Origin: Betaproteobacteria bacterium
GTDB taxonomy: Bacteria > Pseudomonadota > Gammaproteobacteria > Burkholderiales > Burkholderiaceae_C
Length of the DNA stretch: 64,000 bases
Assembly (NCBI GenBank): GCA_016716535.1
Contig: JADJWD010000004.1
Location: forward strand, 124,001 to 188,000
Direction: 5' to 3'
Below the pieces are notes generated by a model. The model was not told where the DNA came from and searched no databases. It saw only the letters and a program-made list of their open reading frames with translations. Position numbers and translations under genes: made by a program. Of the stretch, positions 1-8,700 are shown in pieces. Numbering within the stretch: position 1 is the first letter of the stretch; each line of letters begins with the position of its first letter.

Positions 1-1
1 C

Positions 2-607
2 GCCTGGTACCGGCCGCAACTCGAACGGCTGCATGCCGACGCGGCGCTGCGCTGGGCCGATCTGCAGCAGCTCGCCGCACTCGCGCCCTCACACGGAAGC
101 CGTACCGCCTTCGTCACCGAACTCGCGCTCGACCCGCCGGCGGCCAGCAGCGACGAGGCGCGCGACCCGCTGCTCGACGAGGACTACCTGATCCTCTCGA
201 CGATCCACTCGGCGAAGGGGCAGGAGTGGAACGCCGTGCACATCCTCAACGTCGTCGACGGTTGCCTGCCGGCCGACATGGCGGTCGGCCAGCGCGAAGA
301 GCTGGAAGAAGAGCGGCGGCTGCTCTATGTGGCGATGACGCGCGCCCGCGACGAGCTGACGCTGTGGGTGCCGCAACGTTTTTATGTGACGCAGCAGCGG
401 GCGTTTGGCGACCGGCACGTGTACGCGCTGCGGTCGCGTTTCGTGCCGGATGAGTTGCTGCCGCTCTTCGACACCGCATCACCCGATGAGCCGGCCGCGG
501 CGCACGACGAGCCCGCGAGCACGCACCCGCCGGCCGCCGCCGCCGCGCCGGCCTCGATCGACCTGCTGCAGCGGCTCTTCGGCAGCAACGCCGCCGCTGC
601 CGACTAG
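2..607 (+). CDS. UvrD/Rep-family DNA helicase, C-terminal 201 residues (5' end outside window)
   Basis: The open frame enters from the left edge and stops with TAG. Superfamily 1A helicase motifs are visible: a motif V stretch reading LSTIHSAKGQEW at about residues 64-75, and a motif VI stretch reading EERRLLYVAMTRARDEL at about residues 104-120. These contact ATP and DNA in UvrD, PcrA and Rep, which unwind DNA 3' to 5' in repair and replication restart. The last 60 residues are an Ala/Pro/Asp-rich tail typical of the poorly conserved C-terminus. Family members are about 650-780 residues, so roughly the last quarter is here. UvrD, Rep and PcrA cannot be told apart from this piece. The stop codon overlaps that of convergent pobA inside one CTAG. 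Confidence 0.9.
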   Translation, partial: AWYRPQLERLHADAALRWADLQQLAALAPSHGSRTAFVTELALDPPAASSDEARDPLLDEDYLILSTIHSAKGQEWNAVHILNVVDGCLPADMAVGQREELEEERRLLYVAMTRARDELTLWVPQRFYVTQQRAFGDRHVYALRSRFVPDELLPLFDTASPDEPAAAHDEPASTHPPAAAAAPASIDLLQRLFGSNAAAAD

Positions 608-1776
608 AACGGCAACCCGACGTAGTTCTCCGCCAGCGAGCTCATCGCCGCCTCGGAGGAGAACAGGTACGCGAGGTCGGTGTCCTGCAGCTTGCGGTCG
701 TACTCGATGCTGTCCGGGAAGGTGTGCAGCATCATCGTCATCCACCACGAGAAGCGCTGCGCCTTCCACACGCGCGCCAGCGCCTTGGCCGAATAACCTT
801 CGAGGCCGCTCTCGTCGCCGCGCTGGTAGTGCGCGACCATCGCGTGGTAGAGGTAGTAGATGTCGGAGGCGGCGCTGTTCAGGCCGCGCGCGCCGGTCGG
901 CGGCACGATGTGCGCCGCGTCGCCGGCGAGGAACAGGTTGCCGTAGCGCATCGGCTCGGCGACGAAGCTGCGCAGCGGCGCGATCGACTTCTCGATCGAC
1001 GGCCCCGTGACCATGCGCGCGCCCACCTCGGCCGGCAGGCGGCGCTTCAGCTCGGCCCAGAAGGCGTCGTCCGACCAGCCTTCCACCGTGTCCGACAGCG
1101 GCACCTGGATGTAGTAGCGGCTGAGCACCTGCGAGCGCAGCGAACACAGCGCAAAGCCGCGCTCGTGCCGCGCGTAGATCAGCTCGGGCGACACCGGCTT
1201 CGTGCGCGAGAGCACGCCGAGCCAGCCGAACGGGTAGACCTTTTCGTACTCCTTGAGCACCGTCTTCGGGATCGACTTGCGGCTGACGCCGTGGAAGCCG
1301 TCGGCGCCGATCACGTAGTCGCACTCGATGCGCACGACCTCGTCGCCGGCGCGGTAGGTGACGCCCGGCTTGGCGCTCGTCAGGTCGTGCAGCGCCACGT
1401 CCTCGGCGTTGTGGATCACCTGGCCCTTCATCTGCGCGCGCGCGTCGTACAGGTCGCGCGTCAGCTCGGTCTGGCCGTAGACGACGACCGAGCTGCCGCC
1501 GCTGTACTTGTGCAGGTCCACGCGGTTCAACCGGCCTTCGTTGGCGATGAAGAAGCCCTCGTGGATCTCGCCTTCGCGGTCCATGCGCTCGCCGCACTGC
1601 GCCTCGCGCATCAGCTTGGCGAAACCGTGCTCGAGCACGCCGGCGCGGATGCGCGCCAGCACGTACTCGCGGCTGTGGCGCTCGAGCACGACGTTGTCGA
1701 TGCCCTTCAGGTGCAGCAGTTGCGAGAGCAGCAGGCCCGACGGGCCGCCGCCGATGATGCAAACCTGGGTCTTCAT
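604..1776 (-). CDS. pobA: 4-hydroxybenzoate 3-monooxygenase (PobA)
   Basis: 390-residue FAD-dependent hydroxylase converting 4-hydroxybenzoate, NADPH and O2 to protocatechuate, the entry to ring cleavage. The N-terminal FAD-binding motif is IIGGGPSG (residues 7-14), the DG motif is GADGFHG (157-163), and the second FAD motif is GDAAHIVPPTGARGLN (285-300). Numbering matches the Pseudomonas fluorescens enzyme: Tyr201, Ser212, Arg214, Arg220, Tyr222, Pro293 and Tyr385, the known substrate-site residues, all fall at identical positions. The ATG at 1776 gives the usual length; a much longer open frame upstream is antisense to the regulator. The gene is divergent from an AraC-type regulator, the arrangement seen in many proteobacterial pob loci. 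No ring-cleavage genes are in the window. Confidence 0.97.
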   Translation of the reverse strand: MKTQVCIIGGGPSGLLLSQLLHLKGIDNVVLERHSREYVLARIRAGVLEHGFAKLMREAQCGERMDREGEIHEGFFIANEGRLNRVDLHKYSGGSSVVVYGQTELTRDLYDARAQMKGQVIHNAEDVALHDLTSAKPGVTYRAGDEVVRIECDYVIGADGFHGVSRKSIPKTVLKEYEKVYPFGWLGVLSRTKPVSPELIYARHERGFALCSLRSQVLSRYYIQVPLSDTVEGWSDDAFWAELKRRLPAEVGARMVTGPSIEKSIAPLRSFVAEPMRYGNLFLAGDAAHIVPPTGARGLNSAASDIYYLYHAMVAHYQRGDESGLEGYSAKALARVWKAQRFSWWMTMMLHTFPDSIEYDRKLQDTDLAYLFSSEAAMSSLAENYVGLPF

Positions 1777-1878
1777 GCGTTGTCTCCTTGTGGCGCGCGG
1801 TGGTTGCAGCCCGGAAGTTACTCGCCCAGGGCCCGCTGCGGAATGAACGCAGGCAACCGGCACTTGTACGATTCGAAC

Positions 1879-2760
1879 ATGCCGCGCCGCCGCCCTGCCC
1901 CTACGGCCAACGCCACCGGCGCCATCGCCGGCTACGCCCTCTTCGGCGAATCGGCGCACCTGCCCGACGTGCTGCACTGCGAGACGATCGCCGCGCGTTC
2001 GGCGCTGCACGACTGGGAGCTCGAGCCGCACCGCCACGCGCGGTTGCACCAGCTCGTCTTCGTCGAGGCGGGCGGCGGCAGCGCGCAGCTCGAAGGCGCG
2101 ACGCTCGCGCTGGCGCCGATGACGCTGGTCAACGTGCCACCCGGGCACGTGCACGGCTTCAGCTTCGCGCCGGGCACGGCCGGCTACGTGACGACGCTCG
2201 CCGCGGAGATGCGCGACGAGGTGCTGGCGCAGGCCTCGGATGTGCGGCGGCTGCTCGCCACGAGCCGCCTGCTGCGCGCCGACGACGAGGTGCGCTCCAC
2301 GACGCGCGCCGTGTGGCACGAGTACGGCGGCCGCGCCGCGGCGCGCGCGCTCGTGCTGCGCGGTCTGACGGCAACGCTGCTCGGCCTGGCCGCGCGGCTG
2401 GCCGCCGCCGCCGAGCCGCCACCCGCGGCACGGCGCGAATCGCGGCTGCTCGGCCGCTTCGAGGCGCTCGTCGAAGCGCACTACGCCGAGCACTGGCCCG
2501 TGGCCGACTACGCACGCGCGCTGGCCGTGACGCCGACGCACCTGAGCCGCATCGTGCGCGCCGCCACCGGCGGCCCGGCGTCGAAGGTGATCGAGATGCG
2601 CCTCGTGCACGAGGCGCGCCGCCACCTCGTCTACACGCAGGCGCCGATCACCGCGGTGGCCTACGGCCTGGGCTTCGCCGACCCGGCCTACTTCACGCGT
2701 GTGTTCAGCCGCGCGGTGGGCATGTCGCCGCGCGAGTTCAGGGCGCGCGCGGCGGCGTAG
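1879..2760 (+). CDS. AraC-family transcriptional regulator, probable pobA activator
   Basis: 293-residue protein. The N-terminal half is a cupin-like AraC ligand-binding domain, with HRHARLHQLVFVEAG near residues 51-65 and a VPPGHVHGF turn near 89-97. The C-terminal 100 residues hold the two helix-turn-helix motifs of AraC/XylS proteins, ending in the family signature (AVAYGLGFADPAYFTRVFSR, then GMSPREFR). It is divergent from pobA with about 100 bp between the start codons, and AraC-type regulators (PobC/PobR) control pobA in several proteobacteria, so a 4-hydroxybenzoate-responsive activator is inferred. The ATG at 1879 was chosen; an in-frame ATG 36 bp upstream is possible but gives an unusual leader. 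Confidence 0.85.
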   Translation: MPRRRPAPTANATGAIAGYALFGESAHLPDVLHCETIAARSALHDWELEPHRHARLHQLVFVEAGGGSAQLEGATLALAPMTLVNVPPGHVHGFSFAPGTAGYVTTLAAEMRDEVLAQASDVRRLLATSRLLRADDEVRSTTRAVWHEYGGRAAARALVLRGLTATLLGLAARLAAAAEPPPAARRESRLLGRFEALVEAHYAEHWPVADYARALAVTPTHLSRIVRAATGGPASKVIEMRLVHEARRHLVYTQAPITAVAYGLGFADPAYFTRVFSRAVGMSPREFRARAAA

Positions 2761-2813
2761 CGCGGCGTCCGGCGCAGCGTCTGGCGCAACGCCGAGGCAA
2801 CGTCATCGGAGCA

Positions 2814-3134
2814 TCAACCCGGCGTCGCCAGCTTCAGCCCGACGATGCCGGCGACGATGAGCCCGAGGCTGACCAGTCGCCCCGCGCTGGCCGGCTCGCC
2901 GAACAGCACGATGCCGAGGATCGCCGTGCCGACCGCGCCGACGCCCACCCACACCGCGTACGACGTGCCCACCGGCAGCGACTTCATCGCCACGCCCAGC
3001 AGCACGACGCTCGCCACCATCGACACGAGCGTGAAAACGCTCGGCCCGACGCGCGTGAAGCCCTCGGTGTACTTCAGGCCGATGGCCCAAGCGACCTCGA
3101 ACAGGCCGGCCACCGCCAGCAGCACCCATGCCAT
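2814..3134 (-). CDS. sugE: SMR-family exporter of the SugE/Gdx type
   Basis: 106-residue four-helix small multidrug resistance protein. The essential membrane glutamate is Glu13 in the first helix (AGLFEVAWAIGLKYTEGF). The sequence LPVGTSYAVWVGVGAVGTA around residues 53-71 is typical of the SugE/Gdx branch, which exports guanidinium in exchange for protons as a dual-topology dimer, rather than of EmrE-type multidrug pumps. Length is normal. The gene is convergent with the AraC regulator and separated from it by about 50 bp. No guanidine riboswitch could be recognised upstream, so regulation is unknown. Confidence 0.88.
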   Translation of the reverse strand: MAWVLLAVAGLFEVAWAIGLKYTEGFTRVGPSVFTLVSMVASVVLLGVAMKSLPVGTSYAVWVGVGAVGTAILGIVLFGEPASAGRLVSLGLIVAGIVGLKLATPG

Positions 3135-3279
3135 GCGTCACTCCTGTGCTCGATGCGTTCGGCGGCGCGGCGCCGGTCTTCTTCGTGCCGCGCAAGCCGA
3201 TGCGCTGAAAGCGCTCGAGGCGGGGGCGCGCAAGACGATCCGCGAAGAACTCCGGAAGTAGGCACGTTCCGGACTCAGT

Positions 3280-3356
3280 TGGTCGGGGTGAGACGATTCG
3301 AACGTCCGACCCACTGCTCCCAAAGCAGTTGCGCTACCAGGCTGCGCTACACCCCG
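3280..3356 (-). tRNA. tRNA-Pro (anticodon TGG)
   Basis: Read on the minus strand, the sequence folds as a complete cloverleaf. The acceptor arms CGGGGTG and CACCCCG pair fully, the D-loop carries AGCCTGGTAGC, the anticodon arm CTGCT-TTGGGAG-CAG places TGG at the anticodon, and the T-loop has the invariant TTCGAAT. The discriminator is A and CCA is encoded in the DNA. The gene is 77 nt long and sits alone between the sugE upstream region and the GNAT gene. Confidence 0.97.
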
Positions 3357-3381
3357 ATCGGCGGGGATTGTAGGTCTGCGC

Positions 3382-3978
3382 TCAACGCGCGGGCCGCGCC
3401 GGCCGCACCCGCCTTCTCACCACCGGCCGCGTCGGCTTGCGCCGCGCCACTTCTTCGAAGCCGGCGCGGTCGTACATCGACCTGGCGCCGAACCACATCG
3501 ACTGCGCATCCTGGCGGCCTTGCTTGTCCACCGGGTAGGCCTCGACGAGCCGGGCGCCCTGGCGGCGCGCGTAGGCCACGGCCGCGTCGAGCAGCGCCTG
3601 CGCGACGCCCTGGCCGCGGAACTCGGAAGGGACGACGAAGCAGACGATCGACCACACCGGCTGGTCGTCGACCGGCTTCATCACCGGCGAGCGCTCGAGC
3701 TTGCGGTAGTCCTCGCGCGGGCCGAGCGAGACCCAGCCGACGGGCACGTCGCCCTGGTAGCCGATCAACCCCGGCGGCCGCCCGTCGTCGACCAGCGCCT
3801 TCAGCGCCGCCTTGTTGCGCCGCGCCTGCGGCGTCTGGCCGCCTGGCACCTCGTTGCTGCCGCTCCTGCGGTAGTACATGCACCAGCAGCCGCGCGCCAC
3901 CGAGCAGCCCGGCGCGCCGAACAGGGTTTCGAGATCCGGCCAGCGCTCGGGCGTCAGCGGGTGGACGGTGAGCTTCAT
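3382..3978 (-). CDS. GNAT-family N-acetyltransferase
   Basis: 198-residue acetyltransferase. The acetyl-CoA-binding motif is at about residues 117-130 (VVPSEFRGQGVAQALL, the R/QxxGxG/A pattern), followed by the usual amphipathic helix and a C-terminal FEEVAR strand region. An early Cys-rich stretch (GCSVARGCWCMYYRR, residues 24-38) is characteristic of a GNAT subgroup of unknown substrate. The start ATG overlaps the stop of the TPP-enzyme gene as ATGA, so the two are translationally coupled. The last 20 residues are strongly basic (RRRVRPARPAR), which may be a poorly conserved tail. Substrate unknown. Confidence 0.85.
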   Translation of the reverse strand: MKLTVHPLTPERWPDLETLFGAPGCSVARGCWCMYYRRSGSNEVPGGQTPQARRNKAALKALVDDGRPPGLIGYQGDVPVGWVSLGPREDYRKLERSPVMKPVDDQPVWSIVCFVVPSEFRGQGVAQALLDAAVAYARRQGARLVEAYPVDKQGRQDAQSMWFGARSMYDRAGFEEVARRKPTRPVVRRRVRPARPAR

Positions 3979-5720
3979 CGCTGGGCCGGGCGCTGCTCGG
4001 CCGCGCGGCGGATCGCACTGAGCGTCGTGCGCGTCGTGCTCACGTCGGCGTCGAGCTTCAGGTGCAGCAGCGCCGGGCGGCCGGCCTTGTCCACCGCGGC
4101 CATCGCTGCATCGAGCGCCGGCTCGAACTGCTCGGTGCGTTCGACCATCGCGCCGTGCCAGCCGAAGGCGCGCGCCATCGCCGCGAAGTCCGGGTTGAAG
4201 AGGTCGCTGCCGCTGACACGGCCCGGGTACTCGCGCTCCTGGTGCATGCGGATCGTGCCGTAGGTGCCGTTGTCGACGACGACGCTGATCAACTTCTTCG
4301 CGCCGTAGCCGGTTGCGGTGGCCATCTCCTGGCCGGTCATCAGGAAGTCGCCGTCGCCGGCGATGTTGACGGCCCAGCGCTGCGGCTCGAGCAGCGCGGC
4401 GCCGACCGCGTATGGAAAGCCCGCGCCCATCGCGCCCGAGGTCGGCGCAAGCTGCGTGCGGCCGGCGTGCCGCAGGCCCGGGTAACGCACGTAGCGGTGC
4501 AGCCAGCCGCTGAAATTGCCCGCGCCGTTGGTCCACACGGTGTCGGCGGGCAGCCGCCGCGCGAGCGTCTTGACGACCGCGGCCATGTCGAGCGGGGTGA
4601 CCTCGGGCGCTTCGAGGTTCGCGGCGTAGTCAACGTTGGCACTCGCCGCGTGCTCGCGCCAGGCGATCGAGGCCGGCGGCGCCAGCGCCGCCAACGCCGG
4701 CGCGGCGGCCGCCATGCCCGACTGCACCAGCAGGTCGGCGGCGTAGACGCGGCCCAGTTCCTCGGCGCCGGCGTGCACGTGCACGAGCTGCTGCTTCGGG
4801 CGCGGCGCCTCGATGAGCGTGTAGCCGCCGGTCGTCATCTCACCCAGCCGCACGCCGAGCGCCAGCACGAGGTCGGCGTCGCGGATGCGCGCCGCGAGCT
4901 TCGGATTGATGCCGATGCCCACGTCGCCGGCATAGAGCGCGTGGCGGTTGTCGAACGTGTCCTGGAAGCGGAAGGCGTTGGCCACCGGCAGCACCCACGC
5001 CTCGGCAAAGCGCTCGAGCGCCGCGGCGCTCTCCGCCGTCCAGCCGCCACCACCGGCGATGACGATGGGCCGCTTCGCTGCCACCAGCATCTCGCGCAGC
5101 CGCGCCAGTGCCTGCGGGTCGGGCCAGGCCTGCACGGGCTCGACGCGCGGCAGCACCGGCGCCGCGGTCATCGTCGTCAGCATGTCCTCGGGCAGCGCCA
5201 GCACCACCGGGCCCGGGCGGCCCTGCATCGCCACGTGGAAGGCGCGCGCGACGTACTCGGGCAGGCGGTCGGCGCTTTCGACTTCGGCCGCCCACTTGGC
5301 AAGCCCCAGCGTGCCGGGGCCGAACATCTGCCGGTAGTCGATCTCCTGGAACGCCTCGCGGTCGCGCTGGTCGCTCGCCACCTGGCCGACGAACAGGATC
5401 ATCGGCGTGCTGTCCTGGAACGCGGTGTGCACCCCGATCGCCGCGTTGGTGGCGCCGGGGCCGCGCGTGACGAAGCAGATCCCCGGGCGGCCGGTCAGCT
5501 TGCCCTGCGCCTCGGCCATGAAGGCGGCGCCGCCTTCCTGCCGGCAGGCGACGAAGCGGATGCGCGCGCGGCGTTCGTGCAGGCCGTCGAGCACCGCGAG
5601 GTAGCTTTCGCCGGGCACGCCGAAGCAGGTGGAGACCCCTTGTTCGACGAGCGCTTCGACGAGCGCGTGGCCGGCCGGGCGGCCGCTTCGGTGGGGTGAA
5701 GAGGAGCGAGGGTCGGTCAT
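3975..5720 (-). CDS. Thiamine-pyrophosphate-dependent enzyme, acetolactate synthase-like
   Basis: 581-residue protein with the three domains of the pyruvate oxidase/acetolactate synthase family. The N-terminal TPP-binding domain has the proton-relay glutamate Glu62 (CRQEGGAAFMAEA), a central FAD/nucleotide-binding-like domain follows, and the C-terminal TPP domain carries GDGDFLMTGQE near residue 455 with the downstream VVDNGTYG. Size is that of IlvB-like, benzoylformate decarboxylase-like and oxalyl-CoA decarboxylase-like enzymes. There is no adjacent small subunit ilvN, so a biosynthetic acetolactate synthase is unlikely and a catabolic carboligase or decarboxylase is favoured. The ATG at 5720 was chosen because the family N-terminus begins close to it. 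Coupled to the downstream GNAT by ATGA. Confidence 0.85.
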   Translation of the reverse strand: MTDPRSSSPHRSGRPAGHALVEALVEQGVSTCFGVPGESYLAVLDGLHERRARIRFVACRQEGGAAFMAEAQGKLTGRPGICFVTRGPGATNAAIGVHTAFQDSTPMILFVGQVASDQRDREAFQEIDYRQMFGPGTLGLAKWAAEVESADRLPEYVARAFHVAMQGRPGPVVLALPEDMLTTMTAAPVLPRVEPVQAWPDPQALARLREMLVAAKRPIVIAGGGGWTAESAAALERFAEAWVLPVANAFRFQDTFDNRHALYAGDVGIGINPKLAARIRDADLVLALGVRLGEMTTGGYTLIEAPRPKQQLVHVHAGAEELGRVYAADLLVQSGMAAAAPALAALAPPASIAWREHAASANVDYAANLEAPEVTPLDMAAVVKTLARRLPADTVWTNGAGNFSGWLHRYVRYPGLRHAGRTQLAPTSGAMGAGFPYAVGAALLEPQRWAVNIAGDGDFLMTGQEMATATGYGAKKLISVVVDNGTYGTIRMHQEREYPGRVSGSDLFNPDFAAMARAFGWHGAMVERTEQFEPALDAAMAAVDKAGRPALLHLKLDADVSTTRTTLSAIRRAAEQRPAQR

Positions 5721-5778
5721 GGCGGCACTGTAGCGGCCGCTGGATGCGCGCACGCGCCGATGCGTCCCCGCGCGGCCT

Positions 5779-8700
5779 TCAGGGACTGTCGGCGCAGGCG
5801 GCGGCGCCCGCGGGCTGGGCCTTGTCGATCGCTTCGGCGGCTTGCGCGGCCGGCAGCAAGCCGCGGCCGAAGCGCCAAAGCGCGCAGGTTGTCAGCGGCA
5901 GGCCGTAGAGGCGCTCGGCTGGCTGGGGCGTCTTCAGCACGAGCCAGCCCGACCACTCGCCGCGCACGCCCAGCGCCCAAGTGGGCTCTTCGGCGTCGCG
6001 GCGCGCGACCGGCACGGTGCCGAACGGGCTGACGGCCACCAGCGGCAGCAGCGGCCGCTGCGCCAGCCGCGCCAGCGTGCCGGACAGCGGCCGCGGGTAG
6101 GCCCAGACGCTCACGTCCTCGACCGCCGCGCTGCCGGCTTTGGCGACGGTGCCGATGCCGCTGGCCGCACCCAGCGCCGGCGCCGTATCGTCGTCGGCGG
6201 CGCGATTCGCCGCGGCCGAGCGATAGACGCACAGGCACAGCGGCCCGGCGTCGAGCATGCGCATGCGCCAGCCGCTCACCTTCGGCAGCCAGCCTCCAAG
6301 CACTTCGCATGGCGTGCCGGGCGCCGCAGCCGTCGCGAAGGCGAAGTCGGGCTCGCGCAGGTCGATGCGCCGTTCGCTGCCGGCCGCACCATCGCCACTT
6401 CGCGCGTTAGCAGCCTCGGCCGCCAGCAACCGCCGGCTCTGCCACGACACGACGCGCCAGCCCTCGCCGCCAAGGTCGAGCACCCGCCCGGCCGGCGCGC
6501 CCCACGTTCTGGCGACGTGCAGCCGGCCGGCGCCGGCCACTTCGCGCAGCCGCTGCACGAGCGCCGGGTCGGCGAGCGTCACGACCGGCTCGCGCCGCGC
6601 CTGCTGCGGCTCGCCGGCCGCGCCGATGCGCCAGGCGATCGACTCCAGCGTCACGCTGGCCGGCGCCGACGCATCGCCGCGATCACTGCTGCTGCTGCCA
6701 CCGCCCGCCTGCAACACGAGCAGGTGCCGCAGCGAACTGTCGACGACGACGTGCGACTCGCCTTGCGCGTCGAGCACCATCATCAGCGGCCCCTGCCGGC
6801 ACAGCCCTTCGGCGGCGCTCCAGGTCGCCGAGTAGATCGTCGTGTACGGCGAGTCGCCGGCCGTCGCTGGCACGAAGAGCGCCCGCCTCGGCGCCGGGCG
6901 CCCGGCACTCTCGCGCGCGCTCCCCGCGACGACGAGCCGGCCGCGCGCCGGCGTGGTGATCTCGGGGATGCTGCACTCGCCGTCGAAGGTCTGCGGCGGC
7001 GCGTCCGGCGCGCCGGTGGGCAGCGGCACGGCCAGCAGCGGGCTCGTGCCGAGCACTGCGCGCAGCTTGTCGCTGACCACCGGCTCGCTTTGCGCCAACA
7101 CGCCTTGCAGGAAGTCGCCCTGCCGGCGCACGAGCGCGATGCCGTCCAGCGCCTCAATCAGCCGCGCCGAGGTGGCGCCGAAGGTCGTGCCGGCACCGCT
7201 GCGCGCACCGTCCAGCAGCGCCGCGGCGTCGAGCAGGTGGCGCAGCGACGTCTCGGCCTCGGCGCGCGTCGCGTAGTGCCGCTTCACGTCGGCCCACTCG
7301 GTGCGGCCGAAGGCGTCGAGCATCAGCTCGGCGCGGCGCATCGTCGGCCCTTCGATCAGCAGCGCGAACAGCGTCGGAAGCGCCAGCCCGAGCGTGATGC
7401 CGACGGTGGCCACGAGCAGCGCCGGCCACATCACGCGGCGCACGCGCCGGCGTTTCTCGACGCGCTCGCTCTCGTCGATGTAGGCGGCGAGTTCGCCGGC
7501 GTACGGCAAGAGGCGCGGGCCTTCGCGGTCCAGGGCCAGCAGGCGCAGCCAGTCATCGAACGATTGCCCCGCGGCGCGGCGCTTCGCCACGCTGCCACGC
7601 GTGACGCGGCGAAGCTCACCGCGGCCGAGCAGGTCTTCGGGCGAACGCGCGTGCTCGACCCACGCGGCGCAGCGCCTGAGCACCGCGAGGTACTCCTCGT
7701 ACTGCGCCGCCTCGGCGTCGATGAGCGCCTGGAAGCGCCGCCAGCCGCGGATGAACGACTCGTGCGAGACCTTGATCGTCACGCGCTCGGGGTCCTCGGC
7801 GTCCCAGAAGAGGTAGTCGACGCTGCCGAGGAAGCCTTCGCTGAGCAGCCGCCGCAGCGCCTGCGGGCCGGCGGCGGCGTTCGGTGCCGGGGCCGCGCCG
7901 TTGGTCTTGCCTTCGGGCAGGCCGAGCAGCGCCGCCGCGGCGCCGGCTTCGATGCGCTGCTGCGAATAGTGGCCGGTGTTCGGGTCCTTCAGCGCGAGGT
8001 GACGCAGCAGCGTGTCCAGCCGCGCGCGGTTGGCCTCGTCATGGTCGAGGTAGATGCGCTCGGGCCAGTTGTGCACGCTCTCGCGCAGCGCGTTGCGGTC
8101 TTCGGCGAGGCCGCCATCGGTGCCCGGCCGGCTGGCGTTGATCGCGCGCGCCAGGTCGGCGGTGGTGATGCGCGCCGGCACCAGCGCGTCCATGTCGTCG
8201 TCGCGCTCGAGCGCCGCCTGCCACAGCCGCGCCAGCATGTGCTGCAACAACGGCAGGTGGTCCGGGTCCTGGGTGATCGCCGTCACGTCGCGCAGCAGCC
8301 GATCGAGCACCGCCGGCTCGAACTGCACCTGCGCCGGCAGCCGCGCGCCGGTGGGCGCGCCGGCGTGCAGCCGCGCCATCAGGCGCAGGAAGCGCTGCGC
8401 CGGGCCGACGATCGCCTCGCGCAGCTCGTCGGTGTCCAGGCGCCGCACGAGGAAGCTGCTCTTGTTGATCGCGTCGGGCAGTTCGAGGAACGCGGCGCAG
8501 TCGTTCAGGTGCTCGCTGCGCATCGTGATGACGACGTAGCAGCGCGGGTGCGGCGCGAAGAAGTGGTCGAGCAGCCGCTCGACGAGCACGGCCGCCTCGG
8601 CGGCCCCCGCCGCGTTCTTGTTCGTCGGGTGGAAGATCTCCTCGAACTGGTCGATGACGAAGAGCACCCGCGCCTCGGCCGGGTCGGGGCCGGGCGGCAC

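Noticed and set aside
2761..3134. Guanidine riboswitch upstream of sugE
   Set aside because: No paired ACGR-loop hairpins or other guanidine-class pattern was visible in 3135-3279 read on the minus strand.
3975..5720. Biosynthetic acetolactate synthase IlvB
   Set aside because: No ilvN or ilvC follows; it is coupled to a GNAT gene instead, so a generic TPP enzyme call is safer.
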